A stretch of 64,000 nucleotides of DNA, from the NCBI RefSeq assembly GCF_041956535.1, contig NW_027192193.1, positions 1,293,192-1,357,191 of the forward strand, read 5' to 3'. This stretch comes from Calcarisporiella thermophila CBS 279.70 (Eukaryota > Calcarisporiellomycota). Both the position numbers and the translations under genes were made by a program. Numbering within the stretch: the first letter of the stretch is position 1; each line of letters begins with the position of its first letter. This document shows, piece by piece, positions 10,435 to 22,227 of the stretch. The notes below the pieces were generated by a model that saw only the letters and a program-made list of their open reading frames with translations, ran no database searches and was not told the DNA's origin.

Positions 10435-13400
10435 ATGCAGCGCGCACCTCACCGCAAAGTTTCCTATGTCATCCGGTACGGCGACGAGGAGGCCGCCCAC
10501 TGCCTCGGGATCAATTCCCTCGCCCTCGACCCAACCACGAAAGGCGGTTTGCTCTACACCGCTGGACGGGATGGCGTCGTAGCATCGTGGAATCTCAATC
10601 TCCCCGCTAAAGGGCAGAAGTTTGCGGATGACGAGGACGAAGTTGCAATTGGGCAGATGATGTGGAGAGTCGACACTGAGGCCTTGGAGGTAAGCGGGCT
10701 CAATGGAGAAGTAGATGATGGAGATAATGGCTAATTACTTCCCTCTCCTCCTTCCTCCCCCTCGCCCTTCTCATACTTCGTATTTCTGTAGGCACAATCT
10801 CCCAAATCGACATTCTCACAAGCGTTTCAAGGCCATACCGACTGGGTGAACGATATAGCATTATGTCATAATAACCGCATTCGTAAGAACCAATCAAACA
10901 ATCTGAATGGGGCTATTTTGTCAATGTAACCTCTTGTGCCATTATGTTGTAGTGATTTCTGCATCCTCAGACCGCACATTAAAGCTTTGGCTTCCATTCA
11001 GTGATACCCCTACTGTTTCTACTACTATTGGTCATCATTCTGATTACATCCGATGTCTTGCCCACGCGCCGGGAGCTGGTTGGGTTGCAAGTGGTGGGTT
11101 TGATCGCAAAATTTTTCTCTGGGATATTCAAGAGGGCAGAGAGAGAGCCACAGGCGTCCTTAGTGAGAATGGATATGGCCCTATATGTAAATGAATGCGT
11201 AGTTCTATGTCTTGGTTACGGGCTGGATGCTAACACGTTGTCACATGGTAGCGGCCATCGCAGAGGGATCGCCAAAGTCCTCCATATATGCACTCGCCTG
11301 CAACCCAACGGGCTCCATCCTCGTATCTGGCTCGCCTGAAAAAGTGGTGCGGGTCTGGGATCCAAAATCTGGAAACCGCATCACGAACTTTATGGGCCAT
11401 ACGGATAACATCCGATCTATTCTAGTGAGCGATGATGGCCAGCTGGTATGCGAACCTGAATCTGCCGTCGTGGCTAGTGAATTTTTCCATTTTACCCACT
11501 CGCCTCTTGTTCCTCCCCTGTAGATTCTATCCGCATCATCCGATAGCACCATTAAACTCTGGTCTCTCGTTGCACAGCGCTGTATCACCACCTATACCAT
11601 GCATTCAGATTCAATTTGGTCGCTTTTTTCAAACCATCCTCGACTAGAGGTGTTCTATTCGGGATCGAAGGATGGCTGGGTGTTTAAATCCGATATATTG
11701 CAGCGGGGCAACGACGGTATCCCAACCAGCGAGGCTGAGGAAGGAGAGAGTATTGCGCTCTGTAAAGAGAGCACGGGAGTGGTCAAGGTACATCCATCTA
11801 TCTGACGATTGATGCCACTGATGAAGTGCATTGATCATGGATGTATACATGTTCTAAACCGAATCTTCTAACTAGTTGGCTGCGCTCGACGACGTTTTCG
11901 TCTGGACCGCCACCTCCAAATCCAGCGTTAATCGATGGGTAAATGGGCCCGTTGGTTCATCGGGGAGAACACTCGTGCTAACTCTCTATTGCATCCTTAG
12001 CGAGATATTCCCCCCTTTTCCAAGCGTTTATTCGACGATCTAGAGGTCCCGACCCAATCCATCGTCAAGTTGGCTAATCCCGAGGCCACATTTACGACGG
12101 CAGACCCTGAGAAATTCACTGTGTACTCGGCCACCTCCATCCTTTCCATGTCGCCCCTGCCCTCGAACCTCGGCATGGAGTTCACCGAGACGCTTACGCC
12201 GGTGCGTGATGCACCCGACTACACTATCCCTGGAAAACACGGCTTAGTGAAGCATTTCATCCTCAACAACCGGCGTCACGTGCTCACGCTTGACACGGCT
12301 GGCGAGGTCGCTCTGTATGATATCATTCGATGCGTGCGCGTGAAAGAACTCGGGCAACGGGATCTCGAGGATGCGGCCAACGAGCTCTCCACGCTCGAGA
12401 GCGTAGCGAATTGGTGCACCATCGACACTAGGATTGGATCCCTCACGATCCACCTTGACGAAGCCCGCTGCTTTGACGGAGAGGCATATGCGGATGAGGC
12501 CGAGCTTGAGGAGGGCGAGATGGATATGCGCGACGACCAAAGGATTAATCTGGGGAGGTGGGTGCTTTCCAACATGTTTGCCGAGTTCACAGAGGAATAC
12601 TGCCGCATTCACATGCTTGGCCATGAGGTGGCACGCCAGCAGCACGAGGCTGACCTGGAGCAGTTTCAGACCTCCCAAAATGCTTCCGACGCCCTCGCCA
12701 AGGAAGCTTCGTCCCAGCTTGGATCCGACTCCTCTCTCACCAATGCGACCACCGCCACCACCTCTGCCATTCCCACCCCCATGATCATTGGGGTCGCGAC
12801 CCCCGCTGTCCCCGGAGCTGCAACCCAGGCCCCTCCCCCTTCATCCACGGCTACGCTCCAGCATCCAGCCCCGATTCCCACAACCGAGTACAGCTACCCA
12901 CCCAATACGCAAGCGATACCCCAAACCGCTCCGCCAACCCTGTCCAGCCCTGAGACGGACTATTTTTCGAGCTCTCACTATGTCTCTCAAACCCCTTCCA
13001 CAGCGATTCCGGCGGCCAACCTCCCTGCGGTTGCTGGGCGTCCAGCCGCGCCGTTCACAACGCAGACGCCACAGCAAACTGCCGCACCCCAATTTGTTAA
13101 CGCCGCGGTCCAGCCACCTCCCCCCGCCTTCATGCAAGGCGCTAATACGCCCGCCACCACGCTCATGGGCAAGATCAGGAACCTGACCAAGCTGACCCGG
13201 ACGCCGAGTGCTGAGATCAAGTTCGAGGCGCCGACCTCCCCCCCGGAAAGGCCAGATGAGGAGCCGTCCGTGTCGCAGGGGAATGTCCCCGGTGGCGAAG
13301 GACAAGCGGCCATGCAAGCGAACCCCGCCCCCTCCTCCCTGGCGCCAAAGTTGCAGCCGGAAGCCCAGGGCGCGGGTGATGGGTCTGCGCCCAGTCAGCC

Positions 13401-14211
13401 CAAGTCCCAGGCTCAGTCTCAACCACAGCAAGCCCAAGCTCCCCCCGCCTTCACCTATCGTCCGCCGTTTGTCCCCCATAATCGCTTGGACCTTGTGAAC
13501 CCTCCGTTCCAGCCTGCTCTCCCGGGCGATTACCCCCGCCTGAACATCCCCTCTTCCACGATTGTGTGCATTTCGGAGGAGTCACCCGAGGCGAGCGCCT
13601 CGGTGGACCTCTATCGTGGCACCGTGGGCGAGCTCACCCGGGATATTGGCCTCGTTCAGCAGGCTGCCCCCGCTTGGCTGCTGGAGTTCTTGGTGAAGTC
13701 TCGCGTGCCTCTGCGAGAGCCCATGAAAATCGGGTTCACACTGCGCCCCCACGAGAAGAGCGGGATGGCCGAACTCCCCAACGGCAATTCCCGCCTGACC
13801 GCGAATCGGATGCTGAGAGTGCGCAAGCTGCTGCAGTACGTTGTGGAGAGGCTGGAGTTGGAGTACCCACGCAGCCCAGCCGCGCCCGGGCAAGAGCAAT
13901 CGCAACCCGAACAAGCAGAGAACGGCGGAAAAGAAGGGTTCTCGCTGGCCCCCAACCAGGCTCCATCCCAGACAAATAGCCAGGCCTCGAAGGAGCCCGA
14001 GAAACAGGGCAAGGAGAATGCAAGGGAGTCGGAAAAGAAAGGCGCGGAGCCTTCAAGCGAGCCGCTCCCCGAGGTCTGGTTGGAGCTTGTTTGCAATGAT
14101 CAAGTGCTCTCGCCTACGTTGACGCTTGCCTCTATCCGACAGCACGTGTGGAAGGCTGGTGGAGACGTGGTGATAACGTATCGGTATCGAAAACCGTCCA
14201 GCTCGTCCTAA
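10435..14211 (+). CDS. WDR48/UAF1-type WD-repeat protein (Bun107-like)
   Basis: WD40 protein with a C-terminal DUF3337/SLD-type ubiquitin-like region. Relatives (human UAF1/WDR48, fission yeast Bun107) bind and activate deubiquitinases of the USP1/USP12/USP46 type. Seven exons give about 1100 residues. WD repeats fill the first about 330 residues ([71 protein letters not shown]). The last exon (from 12001) holds the conserved [19 protein letters not shown] and [10 protein letters not shown] roughly 280-residue Pro/Ala/Gln-rich linker (about 12670-13440) follows. The C-terminal domain comes after a Pro-rich [11 protein letters not shown] and ends [17 protein letters not shown]. The acidic and Gln/Pro linker is unusually long. 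The minus-strand frame 12841-13479 is a composition shadow. Confidence 0.9.
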
Positions 14212-14706
14212 ATTCCCCCCTCCTGTAAATTTTCTCTTTTTCTTTGTTTCGAGCGTAATCGTGTATTATCATCTTCTTATTTATTCCTGTTTTCCTTTTT
14301 TTTTCTTTCTCCTTTTCGAAATCCTTCCCTGAGGAACCTTTGATATTTATGGTGGAGTTCTAAAAGAAGCGATTTGCTTTTTTATTCTCTCCTTCAGCGT
14401 TCACTTTCTTTTTTTTTCCATTTTGATGAGCGACTGTATGATTATCGACGCTTATATTCCTGCAGCTTGATGGAAGCGGAATGTAGAGGATGATTTTCGT
14501 TTAATAAATCTGGACTGCCAGCAAAATGAGACTCCGATAGTGTCCTCCGAAGCCGACATCGGCCTGAATTCCATTTTCACACACTCCTCTATTTTATTTG
14601 TCAACACTGGATAAATTCAGCTGCTCCCCTCCTAAAGTTCAACGCCCTTATTCTTCTCAGAAATATTCCACGCTCATCGGCAGCGTGATTAGAGAAAAAA
14701 AAAAGA
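14212..14706. other. Intergenic, T-rich 3' flank and promoter
   Basis: The proximal half is rich in TTTTCTTT and is probably the 3' untranslated region of the WD-repeat gene. The distal half is the promoter of the symporter gene, ending in an A-rich context just before ATG 14707. No gene or structured element recognised. Confidence 0.5.
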
Positions 14707-16585
14707 ATGGTGAGGTTATTTAAACGTGCCCATTCTGGTCCGCAATCCAGCGCGACCGAGAAGAGCGAGTCCGACTCTCTCCCTGACTTTAGTGACGGCG
14801 CTACCCTTATGGTGGAGGAGAAACGCTTGCTCCGGAAAATTGACCGCACTCTACTGCCTTATCTCGCCTTCCTCTACTTGTTAAGTAATCTGGACCGCTC
14901 GAACATTGCCAATGCAAAAGTGGCAGGTAAGTGGCCCTGCGGAAGAAGTCTCGGAGCTCATTGAATTAAATTGGGGGATGCGAATATTTGGACTGTAGGC
15001 TTGGGGGAAGATCTTGGGCTTGTGGGACTTGAATATCAGTGGTCGCTGAGTATTTTCTTTCTCGGGGTATATTTCTTAGGCTTGCACGCCATTCCTTTGG
15101 CCTCCTCTCGACAGCCCTAATGCTATCTGCTTTGATATCACTTTCTAGTATGTGCTCTTCGAGGTGCCTTCCAACATAGCCCTCCGACGCTTCTCCCCAT
15201 CAAAATGGCTGTCTTTCATTATGGTTGTCTGGGGGCTCTGCTCGTTCGGGATGGCGTTCAGCCAGAATTTCGCCGGCCTCCTCTCTACCCGCCTACTCTT
15301 GGGCTGTTTCGAAGCAGGGCTATATCCTGGTGCTATCTATCATATTTCTTTCTGGTACAAGCGCAACGAGCTGGCTTGGAGGATGTCGTTGTTCTTTGGG
15401 GCCGCGGCGCTATCGAGTGCATTTGGAGGACTACTGGCGTATGGTAATTTTGTTGGAACCGTTCCGGATATGACCCCCGGTGGGCTGGTGCAAAGATTCT
15501 CATCGATTCGTCTACCCGTAGGTCTACTGCGCATCAATGCCGGAGGTCTTGCTGGCTGGCGCTGGATGATGATCATCGAAGGTGGCCTAACGGTGCTGGT
15601 CGGCGCTTGCACCTATTTTGTGCTGCCGGACTTTCCTGAAACGGCCACGTTTCTGACGGAGCGTGAGCGTGCCCTGGTGAAACACCGCATCCAGATGGAC
15701 ACCAAGGCGCTCCCCATGCAGGCCGAGAATGTCTCTGGGTATATTCGTGAGGCTTTTTGCGAAGTTCGGACCTACCTGTTTGCTCTTGTGTATTCGAGTG
15801 CTTTTATCCCGCTTGTTAGCCAGGCCCTCTTCCAGCCCAGCATTATTCATAGCTTTGGCTTCGATGAATTTCAGACGCAGCTCTTGGTAAGCTAGCAGCT
15901 CCATGCACCCTGTAGCGCGAGAAACCTCTAACGCTCGTTACTTTTTTTTTCAAATAACAATGATGCCCCCTTCTAGCTCATTCCCCCCTCGGTCTTTGGC
16001 TTTCTCTTAACTCTACTCAATGCTTTCCATTCCGATCGCCAACACGAGCGCTGCTTCCATCTCGTCGCTTGCATGCTGATCTCCATGCTTGGGTATATCC
16101 TCCTTGCCGCGGTGCGCTCTACTGGAGTTCAATATTTTGCCACTTTCCTGGCGTATGGCGGGCTTCTTGCGTCCTGGCCAGTTCTGAGCGGATGGTGCTC
16201 GAGCTGTTTCGTCCCATACACGAAAAGAGGAGTGGCGATTGCGTTTATGGTCAGTGTGGGAAATGCGTTCGGCGTGGGGGCTCCCCAGGTCTACCAACCG
16301 GACGACAAGACCTTTGTACGGGGACATTGGATTTGTGTAGGGCTACTAGGTTTAGCCATTGTTTTGGTGTTGGGTCTAAGAGCCCACCTCGCCTATTTGA
16401 ATCGCGCCAGGGCCAAGAAACAGAGCGTCTCACCGGCAAATGCCACGCCCAAGGCCAAAGAGAAATATGTTGGGGGTGAGGGGCAGAGAGAGGAGGAGGA
16501 GGTGGTGGAGGCGGAGAGAGAGGGGGACGGGCAAGAGATGGAGGCAGCGTCAGACAGAGACATTGGCTTCCGGTTTATTCTATAG
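14707..16585 (+). CDS. Anion:cation symporter, Dal5/TNA1-like MFS transporter
   Basis: Plasma-membrane proton symporter family that in fungi imports organic anions such as allantoate, nicotinate or other vitamins. Five exons, about 515 residues, 12 predicted TM segments. Seen: LLRKIDRTLLPYLAFLYLL and NLDRSNIANAKVAG (TM1 signature), VLFEVPSNIALRRFSPSKWL, RLLLGCFEAGLYPGAIYHIS with FWYKRNELAWRMSLFF (family signature), then GWRWMMIIEGGLTVLVG and LPDFPETATFL. The third intron (15446-15530) removes a segment that would otherwise insert about 28 odd residues before GLLRINAGG. The C-terminus is a Glu-rich cytoplasmic tail. Substrate cannot be told from sequence. Confidence 0.92.
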
Positions 16586-16795
16586 ATCTCTAAATTGTGC
16601 TATTTATTCTTAGTTTGTATATTCGCATGCTAATTTATTAAACATAATACCAAATAGTTTTTTGAAAACATCTGCACAATTATGAATACAATATATAGGC
16701 GAGATGGCTTGTGTTGCCACCATATAGCACAGTGGTGAACAGTCCCACGAGTGGCATAAGAATGAAAAGATGGAAAACTCCATTCGAATGATGCA

Positions 16796-17493
16796 TTAGT
16801 CCTCTTTTCTCGACTTGACAACAATTACGGAGCAAGGAGATTCGCGAACACATCTATCGCTCACACTTCAGAGGAGCAATCCAAAACACGCATCAATACT
16901 CAGCATTGGGATAGTGGTCAAATGAGTGTGACTAACCTTTTCAATATCGTCCTAGTTCGTGAAAAAAGTAGCAAAAGATGGACCGATTAGTGGAAATACG
17001 GGATGGATGCTGCCCATTCAGTGAAGGAATACTACATACCGTTGCATCTGCCCGAGATTCCGGCTCCCCACCAACAACACTTCTGGCTCCTCTTTCACGG
17101 CTAGCTCGGGCAACCTTGAAGCGGGATCGCCCTCTATAATTCGCATTTCGTTGGAAATGAATTGCCGGTTAAGTAAGTCGACTACGGGCTCCACCAATTC
17201 TTCGGCAGCTTCACGGGTGCGAAGCCGATACTTCGAGGGGTTCGAAGATGACCAGCCTCCAAATGGAGGCACATTTTGAATATGGATATTGGAGTAAACC
17301 GTGGCAACGATCACATGGTCCTGTTCAGGTTGGATTAGATTTTGAATAGCCCTGTTCGTAGAGGTAACATTAGTTGCGGATCAAAATACAAGCAGAGGAG
17401 GGAATTATTTGTACACTACCATTCTACCATGTGTTGCGACGCTGGACTCGAATCATAGGCTAGAATTACTTTACGTTTGGAAGTTTTTGGCAT
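16796..17493 (-). CDS. Universal stress protein (UspA domain), four exons with a 15-nt microexon
   Basis: Small nucleotide-binding-fold protein of the universal stress family; role in fungi mostly unknown. Translation starts at 17493 (MPKTSKRKVILAYDSSPASQ, the first beta strand and typical YDxSPxS). After an intron at about 17421-17356 comes the main exon, with VIVATVY, an acidic helix region and EEPEVLLVGSRNLGQMQR (the G-x-x-G-like ATP-loop region). Two further introns flank a microexon at 16937-16951 (codes for TILK). The last exon gives VSDRCVRESPCSVIVVKSRK, the canonical Usp C-terminal SVSxxxVxxxxCPVxVV strand, and stops at 16796. Total about 155 residues, normal for the family. Without the microexon the C-terminal strand would be out of frame. 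Confidence 0.85.
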
Positions 17494-18150
17494 AGAAGTT
17501 GTGGTGGGTGATTGGATTTCTTCTGTTTGAGTTTGTGGACGGGATTGTTCCATTTTGCAATGAGCGCCGTTCTCGCGTTCATGTGAAAATTGTCGAGATT
17601 TTTTTAATTAATGACCCTATACCGTTTCTCTTAATCGATTTTCTCACCCGGCTTCGGCCACGATCAATTTTGACTACTCTTTTAGGGTGGCAAATATATC
17701 GGTATGTAACCTAAATCAGCAATATGTAACCTAACCTATATAGATCTTCATAGCTTTAAGAGCGTCACACAATATCCGAACCTCTGTTTCATTTCACTGC
17801 CAAGAAAGAGCTCGAAATCAAAGAGGGGCATATTGGCCAACCGGCAGATAGTTTACTCCAGAAGAACCCGTTTTCCCTCACCCGCGTTTCCCTTAACCCA
17901 CTTTCTCGGACTTCAGGTCTGTTGTGAGAGGCATGCACAAATACCTTGTCCCCCAATAAGTTAACGACGGGAGAGGGAAGGATTCGTTTGTCTCTGTATA
18001 TCCTCCTTTACATGAACAACTCGGAATTATGATCTCCAAATCGCTATAGAAAATTCGTTTGTTGTGCTTCGTGTTCATTCATTATTCCATTTTGCATTCC
18101 TTAGCATTGTTGTTTCGCATTCACTTTTCATTTAGCATTCATATCCAAGA
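17494..18150. promoter_or_regulatory. Divergent promoter region
   Basis: About 650 bases between the divergent universal stress gene and the secreted cysteine-protein gene. It contains a telobox-like repeat TAACCTAACCTAT at 17727-17739 and a related TAACCTAAA at 17707-17715. A T/C-rich leader precedes ATG 18151. No TATA box of note. Confidence 0.35.
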
Positions 18151-18933
18151 ATGAAAGCCCTAGCCTCATTACTCTTCTTTCTTGTCGTCATATCTGTTAT
18201 CCGCGCCGCCCCCACTACAATTTTACCATCTTCAAAATCAACCGCGGAGATCTGTACCTCCTGCCGATCGCTTGAGCAACTCTCATTGCGCTGTGCATAC
18301 ACAACGCCTCAATTTCTTTTTCTCTCACATTCACACCAGCAAGTTTCTCTGCTTCAATGCCTATGTCAAGATGAGACGGAGTTCTATGCCGCGATGAACC
18401 AGTGCTATTCCGGGTGCTTTTCACGAGCGGTCAAATCGAGAACAAAGTTCGGTGAATTGTGTGGCCTAGTAAAAACGGCAAACGGGGGAAAACACGAACA
18501 GGAAACCGAGGACTTTATTGCGACTTCGGAGCAAGCACCAACAGAAGCCAAGGATTTCCAGGCCCCTGCTAAGAGTCCAAAGATGCACAAGAATCTTTCT
18601 GAACAAGCAGAGCAAGACTTAAAGGATCCTTTAAGCTTCATTTACCATAGGGAGAGAGAAGTCGACGAAGGCAGCGAAGCTACAAAGTCGCCTTGGCGTT
18701 CGGGACTAGTTGGTCTCCACGGGGATGGAATATCGATGAGATGGGCTTGGGTGCTGCTCGTCGCAGTGGTACTGGTCCTACTTTTTTATTTCTGTAAACC
18801 ACGCTATCACCTTGTTGGCATTTTTTCTTTGCACCTGCATTCATTATTGCATTGCACTCATTCTCATTTTCTCCTCACACAAGAGATAACCAAAATATCC
18901 AAATGTTTATTCGCTTTGCTAGATTGTAATTAA
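18151..18933 (+). CDS. Secreted or membrane-anchored cysteine-rich protein
   Basis: Not recognised. The N-terminus is a clear signal peptide (MKALASLLFFLVVISVIRAA). A Cys-rich ectodomain of about 100 residues follows: CTSC, then C, then a QCLCQ motif, then NQCYSGC and LCG. This regular spacing suggests four or more disulphides. Next is a charged, Ala/Glu-rich stalk and one TM segment (WAWVLLVAVVLVLLFYFC). The gene may be spliced near the end. A GT at 18814 and the AG at 19030-19031 would join the cytoplasmic tail in frame to PRSEEEKLIGRTLGFRKIY and end at 19097. That charged tail is more plausible than the hydrophobic read-through end at 18933. Topology as a type I surface protein is inference. 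Confidence 0.65.
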   Translation: MKALASLLFFLVVISVIRAAPTTILPSSKSTAEICTSCRSLEQLSLRCAYTTPQFLFLSHSHQQVSLLQCLCQDETEFYAAMNQCYSGCFSRAVKSRTKFGELCGLVKTANGGKHEQETEDFIATSEQAPTEAKDFQAPAKSPKMHKNLSEQAEQDLKDPLSFIYHREREVDEGSEATKSPWRSGLVGLHGDGISMRWAWVLLVAVVLVLLFYFCKPRYHLVGIFSLHLHSLLHCTHSHFLLTQEITKISKCLFALLDCN

Positions 18934-19145
18934 GCATATTTATATCCATTGTTATTATCGCTTTCCTGTCCTTTCGCATCTGCATTCCACTCATGCTCTT
19001 AATAATATCCCTCATTCTCTCAACCTCCTAGCCTCGAAGTGAAGAGGAAAAGCTTATTGGCCGAACCCTTGGATTCCGCAAAATATATCAAGAGTAAATT
19101 TTCTTTTCCTCCCACCTCTAATACTTGAGCAGGCGGTATATACTA

Positions 19146-19523
19146 ATGGAGACTTCCATCACATCACTTGAATGGCACTCCGCATTCGAGCTGGAAATCA
19201 GAATTCAGTGTCCACAAATAGACTTGTTCCCAAGGTTGTGGGGAAGGCAGTACAAAGAGGCAGGGCAACTAAGGTACTGTCAAAGCTTCCGAGTGTTCCC
19301 GGATCCATTTATGATTAATGGTCTAAGAATTGCAAAACGTGCAACAGGTGCCACGGGAAGATCACGCTTGGCTAAGAAAATGACAAGAGGTTCAGCGCCC
19401 GTGCTAAATGGACATATTGAACGCATGCTTTATGAATCCACGGTACACTATTGTCGTATCATGGGAATGTGGCCATTCGAATTGAATCATAAGCTCGTGA
19501 GATCGCAAGCGAGCCACGAATAG
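19146..19523 (+). CDS. Weak hypothetical ORF
   Basis: An uninterrupted frame of 125 codons from ATG 19146, with no recognisable domain, signal peptide or repeat. It lies between the secreted-protein gene and the bHLH gene. Composition is unremarkable, so this may be chance. Listed only because nothing else explains 19100-19900. Confidence 0.2.
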   Translation: METSITSLEWHSAFELEIRIQCPQIDLFPRLWGRQYKEAGQLRYCQSFRVFPDPFMINGLRIAKRATGATGRSRLAKKMTRGSAPVLNGHIERMLYESTVHYCRIMGMWPFELNHKLVRSQASHE

Positions 19524-19915
19524 ACACTCCGGAGTGTCCCTGACGTGGAGCTAACCTTCTCTCGTCTAGGAATATCATAGGATGAGGAATATTTGACGCA
19601 AAATGAATAGGTTCTGGTACTGGCGGATATAGAGTTGAGATGCTTATCTCTTTCAATAGAGTTAGTGTTCAAGTATTTGAAAGCCACAGTTCAAACAGAA
19701 AAAAAATTGTAGGCCAAAACGAATCAACTACGTATAACATTTCAGTTGTTATCTTGCGCAGATAGCAGAGTGTGTGTTCTTTTTTCTTTAGCCCTTTCTT
19801 CTTGAATTCCTACTCCACATTTCTAACTCTCCGTATTAACATTCGTTCTTTTCTATGCCAAATTTGTTGTCCGCATCGATCTCCAGCATCTAATTTGAAT
19901 CGTTTCCCTCGTATA

Positions 19916-21135
19916 ATGAACATGACGGGCAACATGCCCATGGTTGCCATGAGCAGCAGCCTGCGCTCCACTCACGATAAATCACAGAACATGCTCACTG
20001 CTTCCTTTCCGCCCTACCCCACACCAAGTGACATGAGCGAATTGGATGCAGCGGGCGAAGGTGTTTTTTTTTTGATCTTATTCTCTCTTAGATGAGTGTG
20101 ATTAACCACAGGATTTCATCTCTAGATTACAAGTTCAACCATGGACAACTTGGAGGAAGCGGCTTTCTTGTCATTCCTGCAACTCCATCTGAAATGCCCG
20201 CAACTCCACTTCTTAACGACAGTGAGCAGCAATGGTTTTCAGAGTTTCTTGATCAAGTCGACGTTGATCAAGATTTTGTGTTTAATTTCTCCCTCCCCCA
20301 TCTGGGATTGATGCAACCTCCACCAGCACCTCCAACCTTACACTCCCCCCCACCTCCTCTCCCACCCTCTTACACCTCTATCGCTCATGCTAAGGGGACA
20401 AACTTCTATCAGCAGCCATCGCACCCCTTCACTCCTTGCAGCGAGGCTGGTAAACACCAGGAACGGTCGCACTCACCCACCGCTACAAGTAGTGCGCTCC
20501 CATCACCAGACTCTAGATCTAACGCGGCTGTTCCTCTTTCTCTTAAGCGCAGACTTCCGTCCGAAGAGCAGAAGGACCACACAAATACAAAATCTCCCAG
20601 CGACGAAGATCCTGAGAAATTACCGGGTGCTCATTCTCCCTCACCGCCCACGAAAAAGCCATGCACATCCTCACAAAGTCCCACTCCTTCTCCACGCATT
20701 CCATCCTCTACCCACCCCGATCCTTCCCAATCGCCAAATAGTGTCAAATCAAACCGTCGCTATCGTGAGCTCCTCACGGAAGAAGAAAAGCGTGCAAATC
20801 ACATTGCATCCGAGCAAAAGCGCCGCAACCAGATCCGGGCTGGGTTTCGAGATCTAACCGAAATCGTCCCCTCGCTGCAGAACGTAAACAGCTCAAAGAG
20901 CACCATTCTCTTCACGGCAGTAGAATTCATACGTCGGCTGGAACGGCGGAATGCCGTACTGCGAGGGAAAGTGGAGCAGCTGGAGGGAAGAATTAATCTA
21001 GGAAGGGAGAGAGGATGGGGCCACTTGCTTACCCTATCAAACCATTCGAATGATCCTCAGAGACTGCCTTCCCGTCCCTTTGGCCCGATGGAGTCGCTGG
21101 AGAGGGAGCGAAGACTGCCGAGGGAAACCTCATAA
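19916..21135 (+). CDS. bHLH transcription factor
   Basis: Nuclear DNA-binding protein, 384 residues from two exons. The intron 20061-20125 uses the acceptor just before ATTACAAG and joins GE to DYKFNH; the two earlier AG sites both give stops. The N-terminal half is rich in Ser/Pro with PPP runs and is probably an activation region. Near residues 265-330 lies the bHLH. Its basic region, RANHIASEQKRRNQIRAGFR, carries the H-x3-E-x3-R pattern that by family knowledge contacts CACGTG E-boxes. Helix 1 is DLTEIVPSL, a loop with NSSKSTIL follows, and helix 2 is TAVEFIRRLERRNAVLRGKV, which continues as a short leucine-zipper-like heptad. It resembles fungal Ino4/Max-like proteins. Target genes cannot be inferred from position. 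Confidence 0.9.
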
Positions 21136-21858
21136 CGATTTTAGCTGTATCTGATTTCAGTTTCCTTTATATCTTTATACTTCTATGTACAATCGCTCTT
21201 TCTGCCAATTGATAATATTTCTTTTTAATACTCATATTTCTTGTTATTATTTTGACTACTTTTTTCTCGTTTCCTCTTTTAATCTTAATTGTAGATTTTG
21301 CCTTTTTTTTATTTCAATCTGATATTGACAGTTTTCCTTATCCCTAATGGTAGCATATTTATTATTGCTTTTTTTTTTCCTGACTTTGCGACACAAATCC
21401 GCAAATGGTGCATTCGAGAAAATTTCCCCTTAGCTCATCTCTACTTTTTCAGATTCCTCTGCTTCCAAGTCGAAACCGAAGACTCTCCGACGACCATATT
21501 CACACTCCTCTTCATTTATAGGTACACAAGTGTTGTGGTCCATGCCCCTTTGTTGACGGTGACATTTAATATTAGAATCAGCAAGGAATTTGAATTCCTT
21601 GTTTTATTTTTAGTTGAAACCGCAAATTAAGAAAATGCACGCTGCGTCATTGACGTAATGGACTGAGCACATGAAACTAGGCGAGCAGAAGCAATTCTGG
21701 TTGTAAGGAAGGCCCAAGGGTAGAAATATTCTGGCATGTCTTCTGACTCGCTTCGGCCTCGGAGCCCAATATGTACGAAAGAGACCATTTGATTGAGCTG
21801 CTATTTTCGGGGAAGCCGGTCTAACTATCTTGATTTCGGATCTAACTCTCAGGGGAGA

Positions 21859-21900
21859 GGAGCAATGAATGTCTAAGGAGCAATGAATGTCTAAGGAGCA
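21859..21900. repeat. 18-bp direct tandem repeat, 2.3 copies
   Basis: Unit GGAGCAATGAATGTCTAA occurs at 21859-21876 and 21877-21894, followed by GGAGCA. The copies are identical, so the duplication is probably recent. Confidence 0.85.
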
Positions 21901-22219
21901 GAAGAGAGAGGGCTTTAGTGAAGGCGCAACAAGATGCATGGAGAACACGCAGAGAGTTGTTGGCCAATTCGGTTAAGACTTGTAAAGTTAGCTTGAAATA
22001 GGAATTTGAAAAGTCTATCGACCAGAGTTACAAACCCCACCCTCGGGGCCAAACGAAAATTTTTGGCTAAATAGTAAGGATTGGAAAGATAAGGCGATTA
22101 ACCATGTTAAGAAGAGGGCCTAGAGGAATATTCCTTCATTTCTAATTAACTGTCGAATAGGGATGGAACTGATCATTGTTGTACACGGAAAGCTTTATTC
22201 TTTCTATTCTAAGAGGGAG

Positions 22220-22227
22220 TGACGTCA
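22220..22227. promoter_or_regulatory. Palindromic CRE (TGACGTCA)
   Basis: Perfect ATF/CREB-type palindrome 85-92 bases upstream of the proposed Rho GEF start. In fungi such sites are bound by Atf1/Sko1-type stress factors. A role here is inference from position. Confidence 0.45.

Noticed and set aside
12841-13479. 212-codon minus-strand frame
   Set aside because: Lies antisense to the GC-rich Pro/Gln linker of the WD-repeat gene; Arg/Gly-rich composition is a shadow of that bias.
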